Source: Falsiroseomonas sp051433195 (GTDB taxonomy: Bacteria; Pseudomonadota; Alphaproteobacteria; Acetobacterales; Acetobacteraceae). From it: 64,000 nucleotides of DNA. The position numbers and the translations under genes were made by a program. The notes under the pieces are model-generated. The model worked only from the letters and a program-made list of their open reading frames with translations. It had not been told where the DNA came from and made no database searches. The stretch spans positions 1 through 64,000 of the forward strand of contig NZ_JBHMFT010000016.1 in assembly GCF_051433195.1 (NCBI RefSeq), given 5' to 3'. Positions 17,818 through 25,857 of the stretch are shown one piece after another. Numbering within the stretch: the stretch's first letter is position 1; the number at the start of each line of letters is the position of its first letter.

Positions 17818-18018
17818 ATGGCCGTTCCGAAGAGAAAAGTATCGCCCTCCCGCCGCGGCATGCGTCGAAGCCATGAGGCTTTGACTGCGTCCGCGCACAT
17901 CGAATGCTCGAACTGCGGCGAGGCCAAGCGGCCCCACCACATCTGCTCGCATTGCGGCCATTACAATGGCCGTGAGGTGATGGCGGCCGACAAGGCCAAG
18001 GGCGTCGTCCGCGTCTGA
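17818..18018 (+). CDS. rpmF: 50S ribosomal protein L32
   Basis: A 66-residue basic protein of the large ribosomal subunit. The N-terminus MAVPKRKVSPSRRGMRRSH is diagnostic. A four-cysteine zinc ribbon follows (CSNCGEAKRPHHICSHCG), so this is the zinc-containing form. The 86-bp gap from yceD probably holds leader sequence. The ATG is preceded by AAAGG at about nine bases. The yceD-rpmF-plsX-fabH order couples ribosome and fatty acid synthesis genes in many bacteria. Confidence 0.98.
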   Translation: MAVPKRKVSPSRRGMRRSHEALTASAHIECSNCGEAKRPHHICSHCGHYNGREVMAADKAKGVVRV

Positions 18019-18061
18019 CCTGCACCAGGGGGCAACCGCGCATGCGGCAAGGTCTCTGAGC

Positions 18062-19147
18062 GTGGCAGGAAAGATCCTGGCGGGTCGAGGCTCCCCGGCT
18101 CAAGGCTCTGGCGAATTCGCCCTGGCGATCGACGCCATGGGCGGCGACCACGCGCCGGAATCGGTGCTGGATGGCCTGGAACTGGCTGCGGAACGTCATC
18201 CGCAGGCTCGTTTCCTGCTGTGCGGCGACGAGGTGCGGGTGGGCGCGCTGCTGGCACGCCTGCCGCGCGCGGCCAAGGCGTGCAGCCTGCGCCATGCGCC
18301 GGAATCGATTCCGGGCGACATGAAGCCGACGGCCGCCTTGCGCGTCCGTGGGTCCTCCATGCGCGTGGCCATCGATGCCGTGGCGCAGGGCGAGGCCTCC
18401 GGCGTCGTCTCCGCCGGCAATACCGGCGCGCTGATGGCGCTGGCCAAGATCGTGGTGAAGACGCTGCCGGAAATCGATCGGCCCGCGCTGGCCGCCATCG
18501 GGCCTTCCGCGCGCGGCGACGTGGTCATGCTCGACCTCGGCGCCAACCTGCAATGCGACGCGCGCAACCTGGTGGAGTTCGCCATCATGGGCGATGCCTT
18601 CGCCCGCGCGGTGCTCGGCCTGACCAATCCAACGCTCGGCCTGCTGAATGTCGGGTCGGAGGAGCTGAAGGGCGACGAGCGGGTGCGCCTGGCGGCGGAA
18701 ACGCTGCGGGACAGCCATATCGGCGCCAATTTCCGCGGCTTCGTCGAAGGCCACGACATCGCGGCCGGCACCGTGGATGTGATCGTGACCGATGGCTTCA
18801 CCGGCAACGTCGCCCTGAAGACCGGGGAGGGGGCGCTGAAGCTGATGCGCGACCTGCTGCGCCAGGTCTTCACCAGCAGCGTGCCGGCCCGCATGGGCTA
18901 CCTTCTGGCCCGCCCGGCGCTGGACCGGTTGCGCGAATGGATGGACCCGCGGCGCTACAACGGCGCGGTGCTCATCGGCCTGAACGGCGTGGTGGTGAAA
19001 AGCCATGGCGGCACGGATGCCGTGGGCTTCGCCCATGCCGTCGACGTCGCGATGGACATGGTGACCCACCGCTTCAACGATCGCATCCGGGAAGGCCTGG
19101 CGCTGTTGCCGAGCCAGACCCCGCGGCTTGCCGCCACACCGCGCTGA
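18062..19147 (+). CDS. plsX: Phosphate acyltransferase PlsX
   Basis: Converts acyl-ACP and phosphate to acyl-phosphate, the first step of membrane phospholipid synthesis with PlsY. It is 361 aa, a peripheral membrane protein. Diagnostic motifs are LAIDAMGGDHAPESVLDGL at the N-terminus, VSAGNTGALMALAKI, and GLLNVGSEELKGDE. FVEGHDIAAGTVDVIVTDGFTGN lies in the second half, seen as DVIVTDGFTGNVALKT. Translation starts at GTG 18062 with AAGG upstream. An extra 17-residue N-terminal stretch precedes the core. FabH follows after 11 bp. Confidence 0.96.
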   Translation: MAGKILAGRGSPAQGSGEFALAIDAMGGDHAPESVLDGLELAAERHPQARFLLCGDEVRVGALLARLPRAAKACSLRHAPESIPGDMKPTAALRVRGSSMRVAIDAVAQGEASGVVSAGNTGALMALAKIVVKTLPEIDRPALAAIGPSARGDVVMLDLGANLQCDARNLVEFAIMGDAFARAVLGLTNPTLGLLNVGSEELKGDERVRLAAETLRDSHIGANFRGFVEGHDIAAGTVDVIVTDGFTGNVALKTGEGALKLMRDLLRQVFTSSVPARMGYLLARPALDRLREWMDPRRYNGAVLIGLNGVVVKSHGGTDAVGFAHAVDVAMDMVTHRFNDRIREGLALLPSQTPRLAATPR

Positions 19148-19158
19148 GGCTTTTGGCA

Positions 19159-20145
19159 ATGGCAGATGGAAGCGCGATTCGCGGCGTGATTGCCGGCACA
19201 GGGGGCTATCTGCCTTCCCGCGCCGTCTCCAACGATGAACTCGCGGCGGAAAAGGGCCTCGACACCACCGATTCCTGGATCGTCGAGCGCACCGGAATCC
19301 GCCAGCGCCACTTCGCCGCCGAGGGCGAGACCGCCTCCGACATGGGCCTTGCCGCCTGCCGCGCCGCGCTGGCGCAGGCTGGGGCCACCGAATCCGAGGT
19401 CGACGCGGTGATCGTCGCGACGGCGACGCCGGACAGCGCCTTCCCCTCCACGGCCTCCAGGATCCAGGGCGCGCTCGGCGTCACGCGCGGCTTCGCCTTC
19501 GACATCTCCGCCGCCTGCACCGGCTTCATCTACGCCCTGTCCATCGCCGATGCGATGCTGCGCACCGGCCAGGCGCGCGGCGTGCTGGTGGTGGGGACGG
19601 AGGTCTACTCCCGAATCCTGGACTGGTCCGACCGCGGCACCTGCGTGCTGTTCGGCGACGGCGCCGGCGCGGTGTTCCTGCGGGTGGCCCGGGATGATGA
19701 GGCGGCGCGCGGCCTGCTCTCCACCCACCTGCACTCGGACGGACGGCATGGCGACATCCTGGCGGTGAATGGCGGCGCCGGATCCACCGGCGGCACCGGC
19801 GTGGTGACGATGGCGGGGCGGGAGGTGTTCAAGCACGCCGTCACCAAGCTGGCCTCCGCGGTGGACGAGGCGCTGGCGGCGAATGGCCTGGGCCACGACG
19901 ACGTCGCCTGGCTGGTGCCGCACCAGGCCAATATCCGCATCATCGAGGCGATGGGCCGCAAGCTGCATCTCGGCCTCGACCGCGTGGTGGTGACGGTGGA
20001 CCGCCACGCCAACACCTCCGCCGCCTCCATCCCGCTGGCCCTGGCGGAGGCGACGCGCGACGGCCGCATCAAGCCGGGCGACCTGGTGCTGATGGAAGCC
20101 ATCGGCGGCGGCCTGACCTGGGGCGCCGCGTTGGCGCGGTTCTGA
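19159..20145 (+). CDS. fabH: 3-Oxoacyl-ACP synthase III (KAS III)
   Basis: Starts fatty acid synthesis by condensing acetyl-CoA with malonyl-ACP. The 328-aa thiolase-fold protein carries the catalytic triad: Cys120 in DISAACTGF, His in VPHQANIRI and Asn in RHANTSAASIP. IVERTGIRQRHFA lies near the N-terminus as usual, and the C-terminus ends GGGLTWGAALARF. The frame is open far upstream across plsX. The ATG at 19159 is preceded by GAGG and gives the exact family start. It is in one operon with plsX. Confidence 0.97.
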   Translation: MADGSAIRGVIAGTGGYLPSRAVSNDELAAEKGLDTTDSWIVERTGIRQRHFAAEGETASDMGLAACRAALAQAGATESEVDAVIVATATPDSAFPSTASRIQGALGVTRGFAFDISAACTGFIYALSIADAMLRTGQARGVLVVGTEVYSRILDWSDRGTCVLFGDGAGAVFLRVARDDEAARGLLSTHLHSDGRHGDILAVNGGAGSTGGTGVVTMAGREVFKHAVTKLASAVDEALAANGLGHDDVAWLVPHQANIRIIEAMGRKLHLGLDRVVVTVDRHANTSAASIPLALAEATRDGRIKPGDLVLMEAIGGGLTWGAALARF

Positions 20146-20282
20146 GGCTTTCTAGCGGCTTGGCGGCAAAGCCTGACAAGCCGTCGCAGGGCGTCCGGGC
20201 GGTTCTCGATACCCGAGGTTGACGGCCGTCCCGGATACCGGCTTTGTTGTGACTTGAAGGGGTTGCAGGGACCTGTTCGGGC

Positions 20283-20603
20283 ATGACGACGATCACGCGG
20301 GCCAATCTGGCGGAAGCCATCTATGCGCAGGTCGGCCTCTCGCGGAACGAGAGTGCCGAATTGCTGGAAACGGTGCTGGAGCGCATGTCGGCGGCGCTGG
20401 AGGCGGGGGAGCCGGTGAAGATCTCCGCCTTCGGCTCCTTCGTGGTGCGGCAGAAGGGCAAGCGGGTCGGCCGCAACCCGAAGACCGGGGTCGAGGTACC
20501 GATCCAGCCCCGCAAGGTCCTGGCCTTCCGGCCCTCCCACGTCCTCAAGGCCCGGCTCAACCCGGGCCAGGCCATCGCGCGCACGGCCGATGACGAATCA
20601 TGA
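20283..20603 (+). CDS. ihfA: Integration host factor subunit alpha
   Basis: DNA-bending nucleoid protein that pairs with IHF-beta and acts in recombination, replication and sigma-54 promoters. It is 106 aa. The HU/IHF fold is clear: TRANLAEAIYAQVGLSRNESAELLE forms the helical part. KISAFGSFVVRQKGKRVGRNPKTG leads into the DNA-binding arm, and IQPRKVLAFRPSHVLK follows. The arm motif GRNPKTGVEVPIQPR favours the alpha subunit over HU. The 137-bp gap upstream likely carries its own promoter. The MerR gene overlaps its stop codon (ATGA). Confidence 0.95.
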   Translation: MTTITRANLAEAIYAQVGLSRNESAELLETVLERMSAALEAGEPVKISAFGSFVVRQKGKRVGRNPKTGVEVPIQPRKVLAFRPSHVLKARLNPGQAIARTADDES

Positions 20604-21016
20604 GTGAGGAGGGGCCGGAGGCGGAGGCCGCGCGCAACCGCCCGCGCAAGGCCCCGACCGCCTTCCGCACCATCAGCGAGGTGGCGGACGATTTGCAGAT
20701 TCCGCAGCACGTCCTGCGGTTCTGGGAGACCAAGTTCCCGCAGTTGAAGCCGCTGAAGCGCGGCGGCGGCCGGCGCTATTATCGGCCCGAGGACATCGCG
20801 CTGCTGAAGCGCATCTCGGACCTGCTCTACACCCAGGGCTACACCATCAAGGGCGTGCAGCGGTTGCTGCGCGAGGGCGGGATTGAGGAAGGCGGCGCGC
20901 CGGAACTGCCGCTCGGCGAGATCGAGGAGCCGGAGGCGCCGGAGCCGCTGCGCGACGCGCTGGATGCGCTGGAGCGTCTCGCGCATGAATTGCGGGCCCT
21001 GGCGGCGCGCGGCTGA
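20600..21016 (+). CDS. MerR-family transcriptional regulator
   Basis: A 138-residue regulator with an N-terminal MerR winged-helix domain at about residues 20-90: FRTISEVADDLQIPQHVLRFWE followed by GGGRRYYRPEDIALLKRI, quoted here in parts. The domain is followed by a short helical tail (ALDALERLAHELRALAARG) that could mediate dimerisation. No metal-binding cysteines or drug-binding domain are present. The ihfA-merR pair is widely conserved in alphaproteobacteria. The ATGA overlap indicates coupled expression with IHF-alpha. The target genes are unknown. Confidence 0.88.
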   Translation: MSEEGPEAEAARNRPRKAPTAFRTISEVADDLQIPQHVLRFWETKFPQLKPLKRGGGRRYYRPEDIALLKRISDLLYTQGYTIKGVQRLLREGGIEEGGAPELPLGEIEEPEAPEPLRDALDALERLAHELRALAARG

Positions 21017-21070
21017 ATCGGGTCGCGGGGGTTGGCGGCGGCGGCGCCAGGATGCTATGGCCACCGCAGT

Positions 21071-21147
21071 CGGAGCGTAGCGCAGTCTGGTAGCGCATCA
21101 GTCTGGGGGACTGGGGGTCGTGGGTTCGAATCCCGCCGCTCCGACCA
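21071..21147 (+). tRNA. tRNA-Pro (anticodon GGG)
   Basis: A 77-nt cloverleaf with encoded 3' CCA. The acceptor arm CGGAGCG pairs perfectly with CGCTCCG. The D arm is GCGC-loop-GCGC. The anticodon stem TCAGT/ACTGG encloses the loop CTGGGGG, giving anticodon GGG. The T arm is GTGGG-TTCGAAT-CCCGC. The discriminator base is A. It reads the CCC proline codon, heavily used at this GC content. It lies 54 bp after the MerR gene. Confidence 0.97.
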
Positions 21148-21591
21148 TTCGATGATCTCCCGTCATCAATCCACAGCTCCTGGCCAAGCAACCGTGAACA
21201 CGGGTTTATTGTGTGCGGGTGGTGACGGTGTTACGGCCTTCCCATGATGTGCAACGCGCCGCCCTGACGCCCTGAATCAAGCGCCCCTTCGGGGGCCGCT
21301 GGATCCGGGTGTCCCGCATAGGTCTCAACGGGCCGCCTCTGCCTCCACCACGCCTGGTCGCGTGACGGGTGCCATCGCGCCCGCGACCGGCAGTGCTCCG
21401 GAGCACCATCATGCCCGTTGCCTGTTGCGCGCCATCCCGGCGCATCCTCCGCAGGATTCTGCCCACCTCCGCCACCTTCCGGCGACGATACGGCCGCCGG
21501 CGCGGCGACCCTCCGCCCCTCAGCAGCATCACCGGCTTCCCGGGCACCCTGCCCGAACCGCACCGATCCTGCACGTCAACGAGGAGGTGAC
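21148..21591. other. Non-coding stretch after tRNA-Pro
   Basis: This 444-bp stretch has no gene I can support. Just after the tRNA, a small hairpin CCGTG-AA-CACGG (21192-21203) followed by GTTTATT could be its terminator. The end nearest the next gene has a strong ribosome-binding site (GAGGAGGTGAC). I found no integrase, no repeated tRNA 3' end and no clear att site, although tRNA 3' ends are common integration points. Confidence 0.5.
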
Positions 21592-22377
21592 ATGGGAACT
21601 CCCCTGCATCATTTGCGCCGCGCCGCCATCCGTACGCTCCAGGCCACCGGGCTGAACGACGTGGCTTCCCGGGTCTATTACCGCCACTTCCACGGCTTCC
21701 GGTCCGCCAGCCCCGGGCTGGACGAGGGCTTTGCCGCCATCTTCGCCGAGGCGGCACGACGTGGCAGCCTTGCCGGGGCGGACTACGCCGAGTTCGGGGT
21801 CTTCAAGGGCTACAGCTTCTGGCTGGCGCAGAAGCTGGCGGCGGAGCATGGCTTCCGGCCCCGCTGCTTCGGCTTCGACAGCTTCGAGGGCCTGCCGGAA
21901 ATCCGCGGCATCGACCGCACCGGACATGGCGAGTTCCGCAAGGGCCAATACGCCTGTTCCCTCGACGTGGTCCGCCGGAACCTGGAGTCCGCCGGCGTCG
22001 ACTGGCGGCGCACGCACCTCGTGAAGGGCTATTTTGAGCGGACGCTGACCGCCGAGTTGGTCGAGCGGCACGCGATCCGCCGCATCGGCGTCGCCATGAT
22101 CGACTGCGACCTCTACGACTCGACGGTGACGGCGCTCGCCTGGCTCGGGCCGCTCATCGGTGACGGCACCATCCTCATCATGGATGACTGGAACTGCTTC
22201 AACGCGGATGACGAGCGCGGCCAGCGCCGGGCCACGCGGGAATTTCTTGCCGCGCGGCCGCGTCTCCGACTCGAATCGATCGTGACCTACGGGCTGAATT
22301 CCGAGGCATTCGTGGTGCGGGAGGCGCAGCGGGCGACGTTGGCTGATGCCGACAGACAGTGGGCAACGGTGGAGTAG
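21592..22377 (+). CDS. TylF/MycF-type SAM-dependent O-methyltransferase
   Basis: A class I SAM-dependent methyltransferase (261 aa) of the TylF/macrocin O-methyltransferase family, whose members methylate sugars in macrolides and cell-surface glycans. Signatures are AEFGVFKGYSFWLAQKLA (SAM-binding motif I equivalent), CFGFDSFEGLPE, and MIDCDLYDSTVTALAWL with metal-binding aspartates. GDGTILIMDDW completes the site. The ATG at 21592 follows GAGGAGG, an excellent ribosome-binding site. It stands alone between tRNA-Pro and the convergent exporter. A role in surface glycan decoration is likely, but the substrate is not predictable. Confidence 0.88.
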   Translation: MGTPLHHLRRAAIRTLQATGLNDVASRVYYRHFHGFRSASPGLDEGFAAIFAEAARRGSLAGADYAEFGVFKGYSFWLAQKLAAEHGFRPRCFGFDSFEGLPEIRGIDRTGHGEFRKGQYACSLDVVRRNLESAGVDWRRTHLVKGYFERTLTAELVERHAIRRIGVAMIDCDLYDSTVTALAWLGPLIGDGTILIMDDWNCFNADDERGQRRATREFLAARPRLRLESIVTYGLNSEAFVVREAQRATLADADRQWATVE

Positions 22378-22386
22378 CCGCCGCCG

Positions 22387-23550
22387 TCAGCGCCGCGGCC
22401 GCGCCAGCTCGGCCAGGACCGCGGCGCTGGTACCGATCAGCATCAGGATCGCCATGGGCTGCGCGGTGCCGGCCGTCAGCGCGCCGACCAGCGCCGCCCC
22501 CAGCGCCGCCAGGCCGAATTGCAGCGTGCCGAGCAGGGCGGAGGCGCTGCCCGCGCGCACCGCATGCCGCGCCAGGGCACCGACCGCGGCATTGGGGAAG
22601 ACCAGCCCGGTGCAGGCCAGCGCCACGCAGGCCGGCAGGTACAGCCCCATGAAGCCGCCCAACCCGGTGAAGGCGGAGGCCGCCAGGACCAGCACGGAGG
22701 CCAGCGCCAGCAGCAGCGCGAAGCGCGGCACCCGGTCCCCGAAAAGGCCAAGCAGCCAGGGGTTCAACTGGGTCGCGCCGATGAAGCCGGTGGCGCTGAG
22801 CGCGAACAGCAGGCCGAATTGCGCAGGCGCAATGCCGAACTGCTCGATATAGACCTCCGGCGCGCCGGCGATGAAGGCGAAGACCATGAACATGGCCGCC
22901 CCGCCCATCACCGCATTGGTCAGGAAGCCGCGCTCCGCCGCGATGCGGCCGAAATCGCCGAGGAGGGTCATGGGTGAACGCCGCAGGCGGCGCTCCGGCG
23001 GCAGCGTTTCCGGCAGCAGCCACCAGGCCAGCAGGCAGGACGCGCCGCCATAGGCGGCCGCGACCCAGAAGATGGCGCGCCAGCCGCTGGCCTCGAGCAG
23101 CAGCCCGCCGAGGCTCGGCGCCAGGATCGGTGCCGCGCCCATCACCAGCATCAGCCGCGACATCAGCCGCGCGGCGTCGAGGCCGGTCGCCAGGTCGCGC
23201 ACCATGGCGCGGGGGATGACGGCGCTGGCGGCGCCGCCGAAGGCCGCGATGCAGCGGCAGGCGGAGAGCATCGCCATGTCGGTGGCCAGCGCGCAGCCGA
23301 TCGAGGCCAATGTATAGACCGCCGTGCCGATGATCAGCGGCCGCCGCCGCCCGAGCCGGTCCGCCAGCGTGCCCTGCACCAGCTGGCCCACCGCCAGGCC
23401 CAGGAACCAGGCGGACAGCGTCGCCTGCACGCCGCCCCAGCCGCGGCCGAGTTCCGCCTCGATGGCGGGGAAGGCCGGCAGGTACATGTCGGTGGACAGC
23501 GGGCCGACGGCGGCGAGGAAGCCGAGCAGCAGGGGAAGCCAGCGGGGCAT
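22387..23550 (-). CDS. Bcr/CflA-type multidrug efflux MFS transporter
   Basis: A 387-residue inner-membrane proton-driven exporter with twelve predicted helices. The first helix ends in LSTDMYLPAFPAIEAELG, a signature of the Bcr/CflA drug-resistance branch. The helix 2-3 loop holds GTLADRLGRRRPLIIG (motif A), and GAAPILAPSLGGLLLEASGWR matches motif C of antiporters. The frame extends upstream, but the ATG at 23550 gives the family start. It is divergent from the cyclase gene. The substrate is unknown; homologues export bicyclomycin, chloramphenicol or small peptides. Confidence 0.88.
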   Translation of the reverse strand: MPRWLPLLLGFLAAVGPLSTDMYLPAFPAIEAELGRGWGGVQATLSAWFLGLAVGQLVQGTLADRLGRRRPLIIGTAVYTLASIGCALATDMAMLSACRCIAAFGGAASAVIPRAMVRDLATGLDAARLMSRLMLVMGAAPILAPSLGGLLLEASGWRAIFWVAAAYGGASCLLAWWLLPETLPPERRLRRSPMTLLGDFGRIAAERGFLTNAVMGGAAMFMVFAFIAGAPEVYIEQFGIAPAQFGLLFALSATGFIGATQLNPWLLGLFGDRVPRFALLLALASVLVLAASAFTGLGGFMGLYLPACVALACTGLVFPNAAVGALARHAVRAGSASALLGTLQFGLAALGAALVGALTAGTAQPMAILMLIGTSAAVLAELARPRR

Positions 23551-23703
23551 GCAGGGCCTTGCGGTATACTGGTGCAGCTTGCCCGGCTGCACGCCCGCAC
23601 GCCAACGCCGAATGCCGGACGCGGACATGCGAAGGAGATGGGTTGCCCGCGCCGGTCCGCCGCGCGCTAGGCTGCGTCCCGCACCAGGGGGAACGCCAAG
23701 AAG
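23551..23703. promoter_or_regulatory. Divergent promoter region exporter / cyclase
   Basis: A 153-bp gap between divergent starts. A palindromic GTATAC at 23564-23569 supplies a TATACC -10-like box about 15 bases before the exporter ATG, with AAGG as a possible ribosome-binding site. It also supplies TATACT toward the cyclase. No good -35 box is visible in either direction. Confidence 0.3.
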
Positions 23704-24480
23704 ATGCCGCGCCGGATCATCGACCTGTCGATCGCGCTGGACAATGACGTGGTGCAGGACCCGCCGGGCTACGGGCCCGCCATCGAGTATCGCGGCCACA
23801 AGGATTCGGCCGGGGAGCTGGTCGCCTTCTTCCCCGGCATCACGGTGGACCAGCTTCCGGACGGGGAGGGGTGGGCGATGGAGTGGATCCGCCTGTCCAC
23901 CCACAACGGCACCCACCTGGACGCGCCCTGGCACTATGCCAGCACCATGGATGGTGGCGCCCGCGCCCTGACGATCGACGAGGTGCCGCTCGACTGGTGC
24001 ATCGGCCCAGGCGTCCGGCTGGACTTTTCCGAGTTTGCCGACGGGCATGTGGTGACGTCGGCGGAGGTCGAGGCGGCGCTGGCCGCCATCGGCCACACGC
24101 TGCAACCTGGCGACATCGTGCTGGCGCATACCTCGGCCGGCGCCTGCTACGGGCGGCCGGACTACGTGGCGCGCGGCTGCGGCTTCGGGCGGGAGGCGAC
24201 GCTGTGGCTGACGGCCCGCGGCGTGCGCATCGTCGGCACCGATGGCTGGTCCTGGGACGCGCCCTTCGTCCACACCAAGGCGCGCGTGGCCGCCACCGGC
24301 GATGCCGGCCTGATCTGGGAAGGCCACAAGGCGGGGCGGGAGGCCGGGTACTGCCAGATCGAGAAGCTGACCAACCTCGACAAGCTGCCGGGTACCGGGT
24401 TCACCGTGTCCTGCCTGCCGGTGAAGATCAAGGCGGCCTCCGGCGGCTGGTGCCGGGCGGTGGCGATCCTGGAGGAGTAG
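23704..24480 (+). CDS. Cyclase-family metal hydrolase (kynurenine formamidase / isatin hydrolase-like)
   Basis: A 258-residue member of the cyclase superfamily, metal-dependent hydrolases that open amide or ring bonds, such as N-formylkynurenine, isatin or cyclic imides. The defining metal-binding motif HNGTHLDAPWH is present at about residue 70, and the N-terminus RIIDLSIALDNDV matches the family. TDGWSWDAPF and EGHKAGREAGYCQIEKLTNL lie in the C-terminal half. It is followed 100 bp downstream by the molybdenum hydroxylase genes on the same strand. That suggests ring opening before or after hydroxylation of an N-heterocycle (inference). Kynurenine formamidase itself is shorter, so isatin-hydrolase-like or another amidohydrolase role is more likely. 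Confidence 0.85.
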   Translation: MPRRIIDLSIALDNDVVQDPPGYGPAIEYRGHKDSAGELVAFFPGITVDQLPDGEGWAMEWIRLSTHNGTHLDAPWHYASTMDGGARALTIDEVPLDWCIGPGVRLDFSEFADGHVVTSAEVEAALAAIGHTLQPGDIVLAHTSAGACYGRPDYVARGCGFGREATLWLTARGVRIVGTDGWSWDAPFVHTKARVAATGDAGLIWEGHKAGREAGYCQIEKLTNLDKLPGTGFTVSCLPVKIKAASGGWCRAVAILEE

Positions 24481-24580
24481 GTTTCGCGCCGCTTGCGCTG
24501 GACAAACCGCGCGGCGGCGTCAAGTCTTGCGGCAATCACAAGCGGCCGAAGGCCGGACGTCCAGGGAGTTTTCCGAAGCG

Positions 24581-25399
24581 GTGAAACCAGCCCCCTTCGC
24601 CTATGCGCGCGCGGCCAGCCTGGCCGAGGTGTTCGACGTGCTGGAACGGCATGGCGACGCGGTGCGGCTGCTCGCCGGCGGGCAGAGCCTGGTCGCGGCG
24701 CTGAACCTGCGGCTGGCGAGCCCGGACCTGCTGCTCGACATCAACGGGGTGGCAGCGCTGCGGGGGGTGACCTTCGCCGATGGCGTGCTGCGCATCGGCG
24801 CGCTGACGCGGCATGCGGAACTGGGGGCCGACAAGCTGGTGGCCCGGCACGCCCCGCTGCTGGCGCAGGCGGTGCCGCACATCGCCCATGCGGCGATCCG
24901 CACACGCGGCACCATCGGAGGCTCCCTCGCTCTCGCCGACCCGGCGAGCGAGTTGCCGGCCTGCGCCCTGGCGCTGGAGGCGGTGCTGGTGCTGGCGAGC
25001 CGGGACGGGGAACGGCGCGTCGCGGCGCGGGACTTCTTCCAGGGGCTTTACCAGACGGCGCTGCGGCCGGCGGAAGTGCTGGCGGCGGTCGAGGTGCCGA
25101 GCCATGCCGGGCTGCGCTGCACGGTGCAGGAACTGGCCCGGCGGCATGGCGACTACGCCATCGTCGGGCTGGCGGCGCAGCGCGGCAGCGACGGCGTGCG
25201 CCTGGCCTGGTTCGGGGTCGGCGCGACTCCGCTGCGCACCCCTCGGGCCGAGGCCGCGCTGGCCGGCGGCGACGTGGCGGCGGCGCAGGCCGCGGTCGCG
25301 GAGGAGATCGACCCGCCAGAGGATCTGCACGGACCGCCGGCGTTGCGACGGCATCTGGCGCGGGTGCTGCTCGGCCGTGCCGCAGGACTGCTCGCATGA
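24581..25399 (+). CDS. Molybdenum hydroxylase, FAD-binding medium subunit (CoxM/XdhB type)
   Basis: The FAD subunit (272 aa) of a xanthine dehydrogenase-family enzyme. It carries the two FAD motifs AGGQSLVAALNLRLA (about residue 30) and TIGGSLALADPASELPA (about residue 110). The gene order medium-small-large is usual for this family. The likely start is GTG at 24581, giving VKPAPFAYARA, which matches the family N-terminus; GGAG lies 13 bases upstream. The frame is open to 24527. It passes electrons from the iron-sulfur subunit to an acceptor. ATGA overlap with the small subunit gene. Confidence 0.92.
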   Translation: MKPAPFAYARAASLAEVFDVLERHGDAVRLLAGGQSLVAALNLRLASPDLLLDINGVAALRGVTFADGVLRIGALTRHAELGADKLVARHAPLLAQAVPHIAHAAIRTRGTIGGSLALADPASELPACALALEAVLVLASRDGERRVAARDFFQGLYQTALRPAEVLAAVEVPSHAGLRCTVQELARRHGDYAIVGLAAQRGSDGVRLAWFGVGATPLRTPRAEAALAGGDVAAAQAAVAEEIDPPEDLHGPPALRRHLARVLLGRAAGLLA

Positions 25400-25857
25400 A
25401 GATGGATTTGTCGCTGACGGTGAATGGCGAGGCGGTCTCGGCCCGCGTCGAGCCGCGCATGCACCTGGTGGATTTCCTGCGCGAGGAACTGGACCTCACC
25501 GGCAGCCATGCCGGCTGCGAACACGGCGTCTGCGGCGCGTGTTCCCTGATCGTGAACGGGGAGATGGTGCGCGGCTGCCTGATGCTGGCGGTGCAGGCCG
25601 AGGGTGCCGAGGTCTGGACCGTCGAGGGCCTCACGGAGACCGGCGCCATCAAGGCGTTGCAGGACGCCTTCGTGGCGCGCAACGCGCTGCAATGCGGCTT
25701 CTGCACGCCGGGGATGCTGGTTGCCGCCGCGACGCTGCTGAAGGCCAAACCGCGGCCGACGCGGGAGGAAATCCGCGAGGGCATCAGCGGCAACTACTGC
25801 CGCTGCACCGGCTACCACGCCATCGTCGACGCGATTGAACAGGCCTCCCGCGCATGA
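25396..25857 (+). CDS. Molybdenum hydroxylase, 2Fe-2S small subunit (CoxS/XdhC type)
   Basis: The iron-sulfur subunit (153 aa). The N-terminal plant-type ferredoxin domain has the cysteines of CEHGVCGACS and a later GCLML for one 2Fe-2S cluster. The C-terminal helical domain has LQCGFCTPGMLVAA and NYCRCTGYHAI for the second cluster. All eight ligands are present. The start at 25396 forms ATGA overlaps upstream, and the stop at 25857 overlaps the large-subunit start in the same way, so the three subunits should be made in fixed ratio. Confidence 0.96.
   Translation: MKMDLSLTVNGEAVSARVEPRMHLVDFLREELDLTGSHAGCEHGVCGACSLIVNGEMVRGCLMLAVQAEGAEVWTVEGLTETGAIKALQDAFVARNALQCGFCTPGMLVAAATLLKAKPRPTREEIREGISGNYCRCTGYHAIVDAIEQASRA

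Noticed and set aside
21071..21591. Integrated genomic island at tRNA-Pro
   Set aside because: No integrase, no direct repeat of the tRNA 3' end and no compositional shift downstream were seen.
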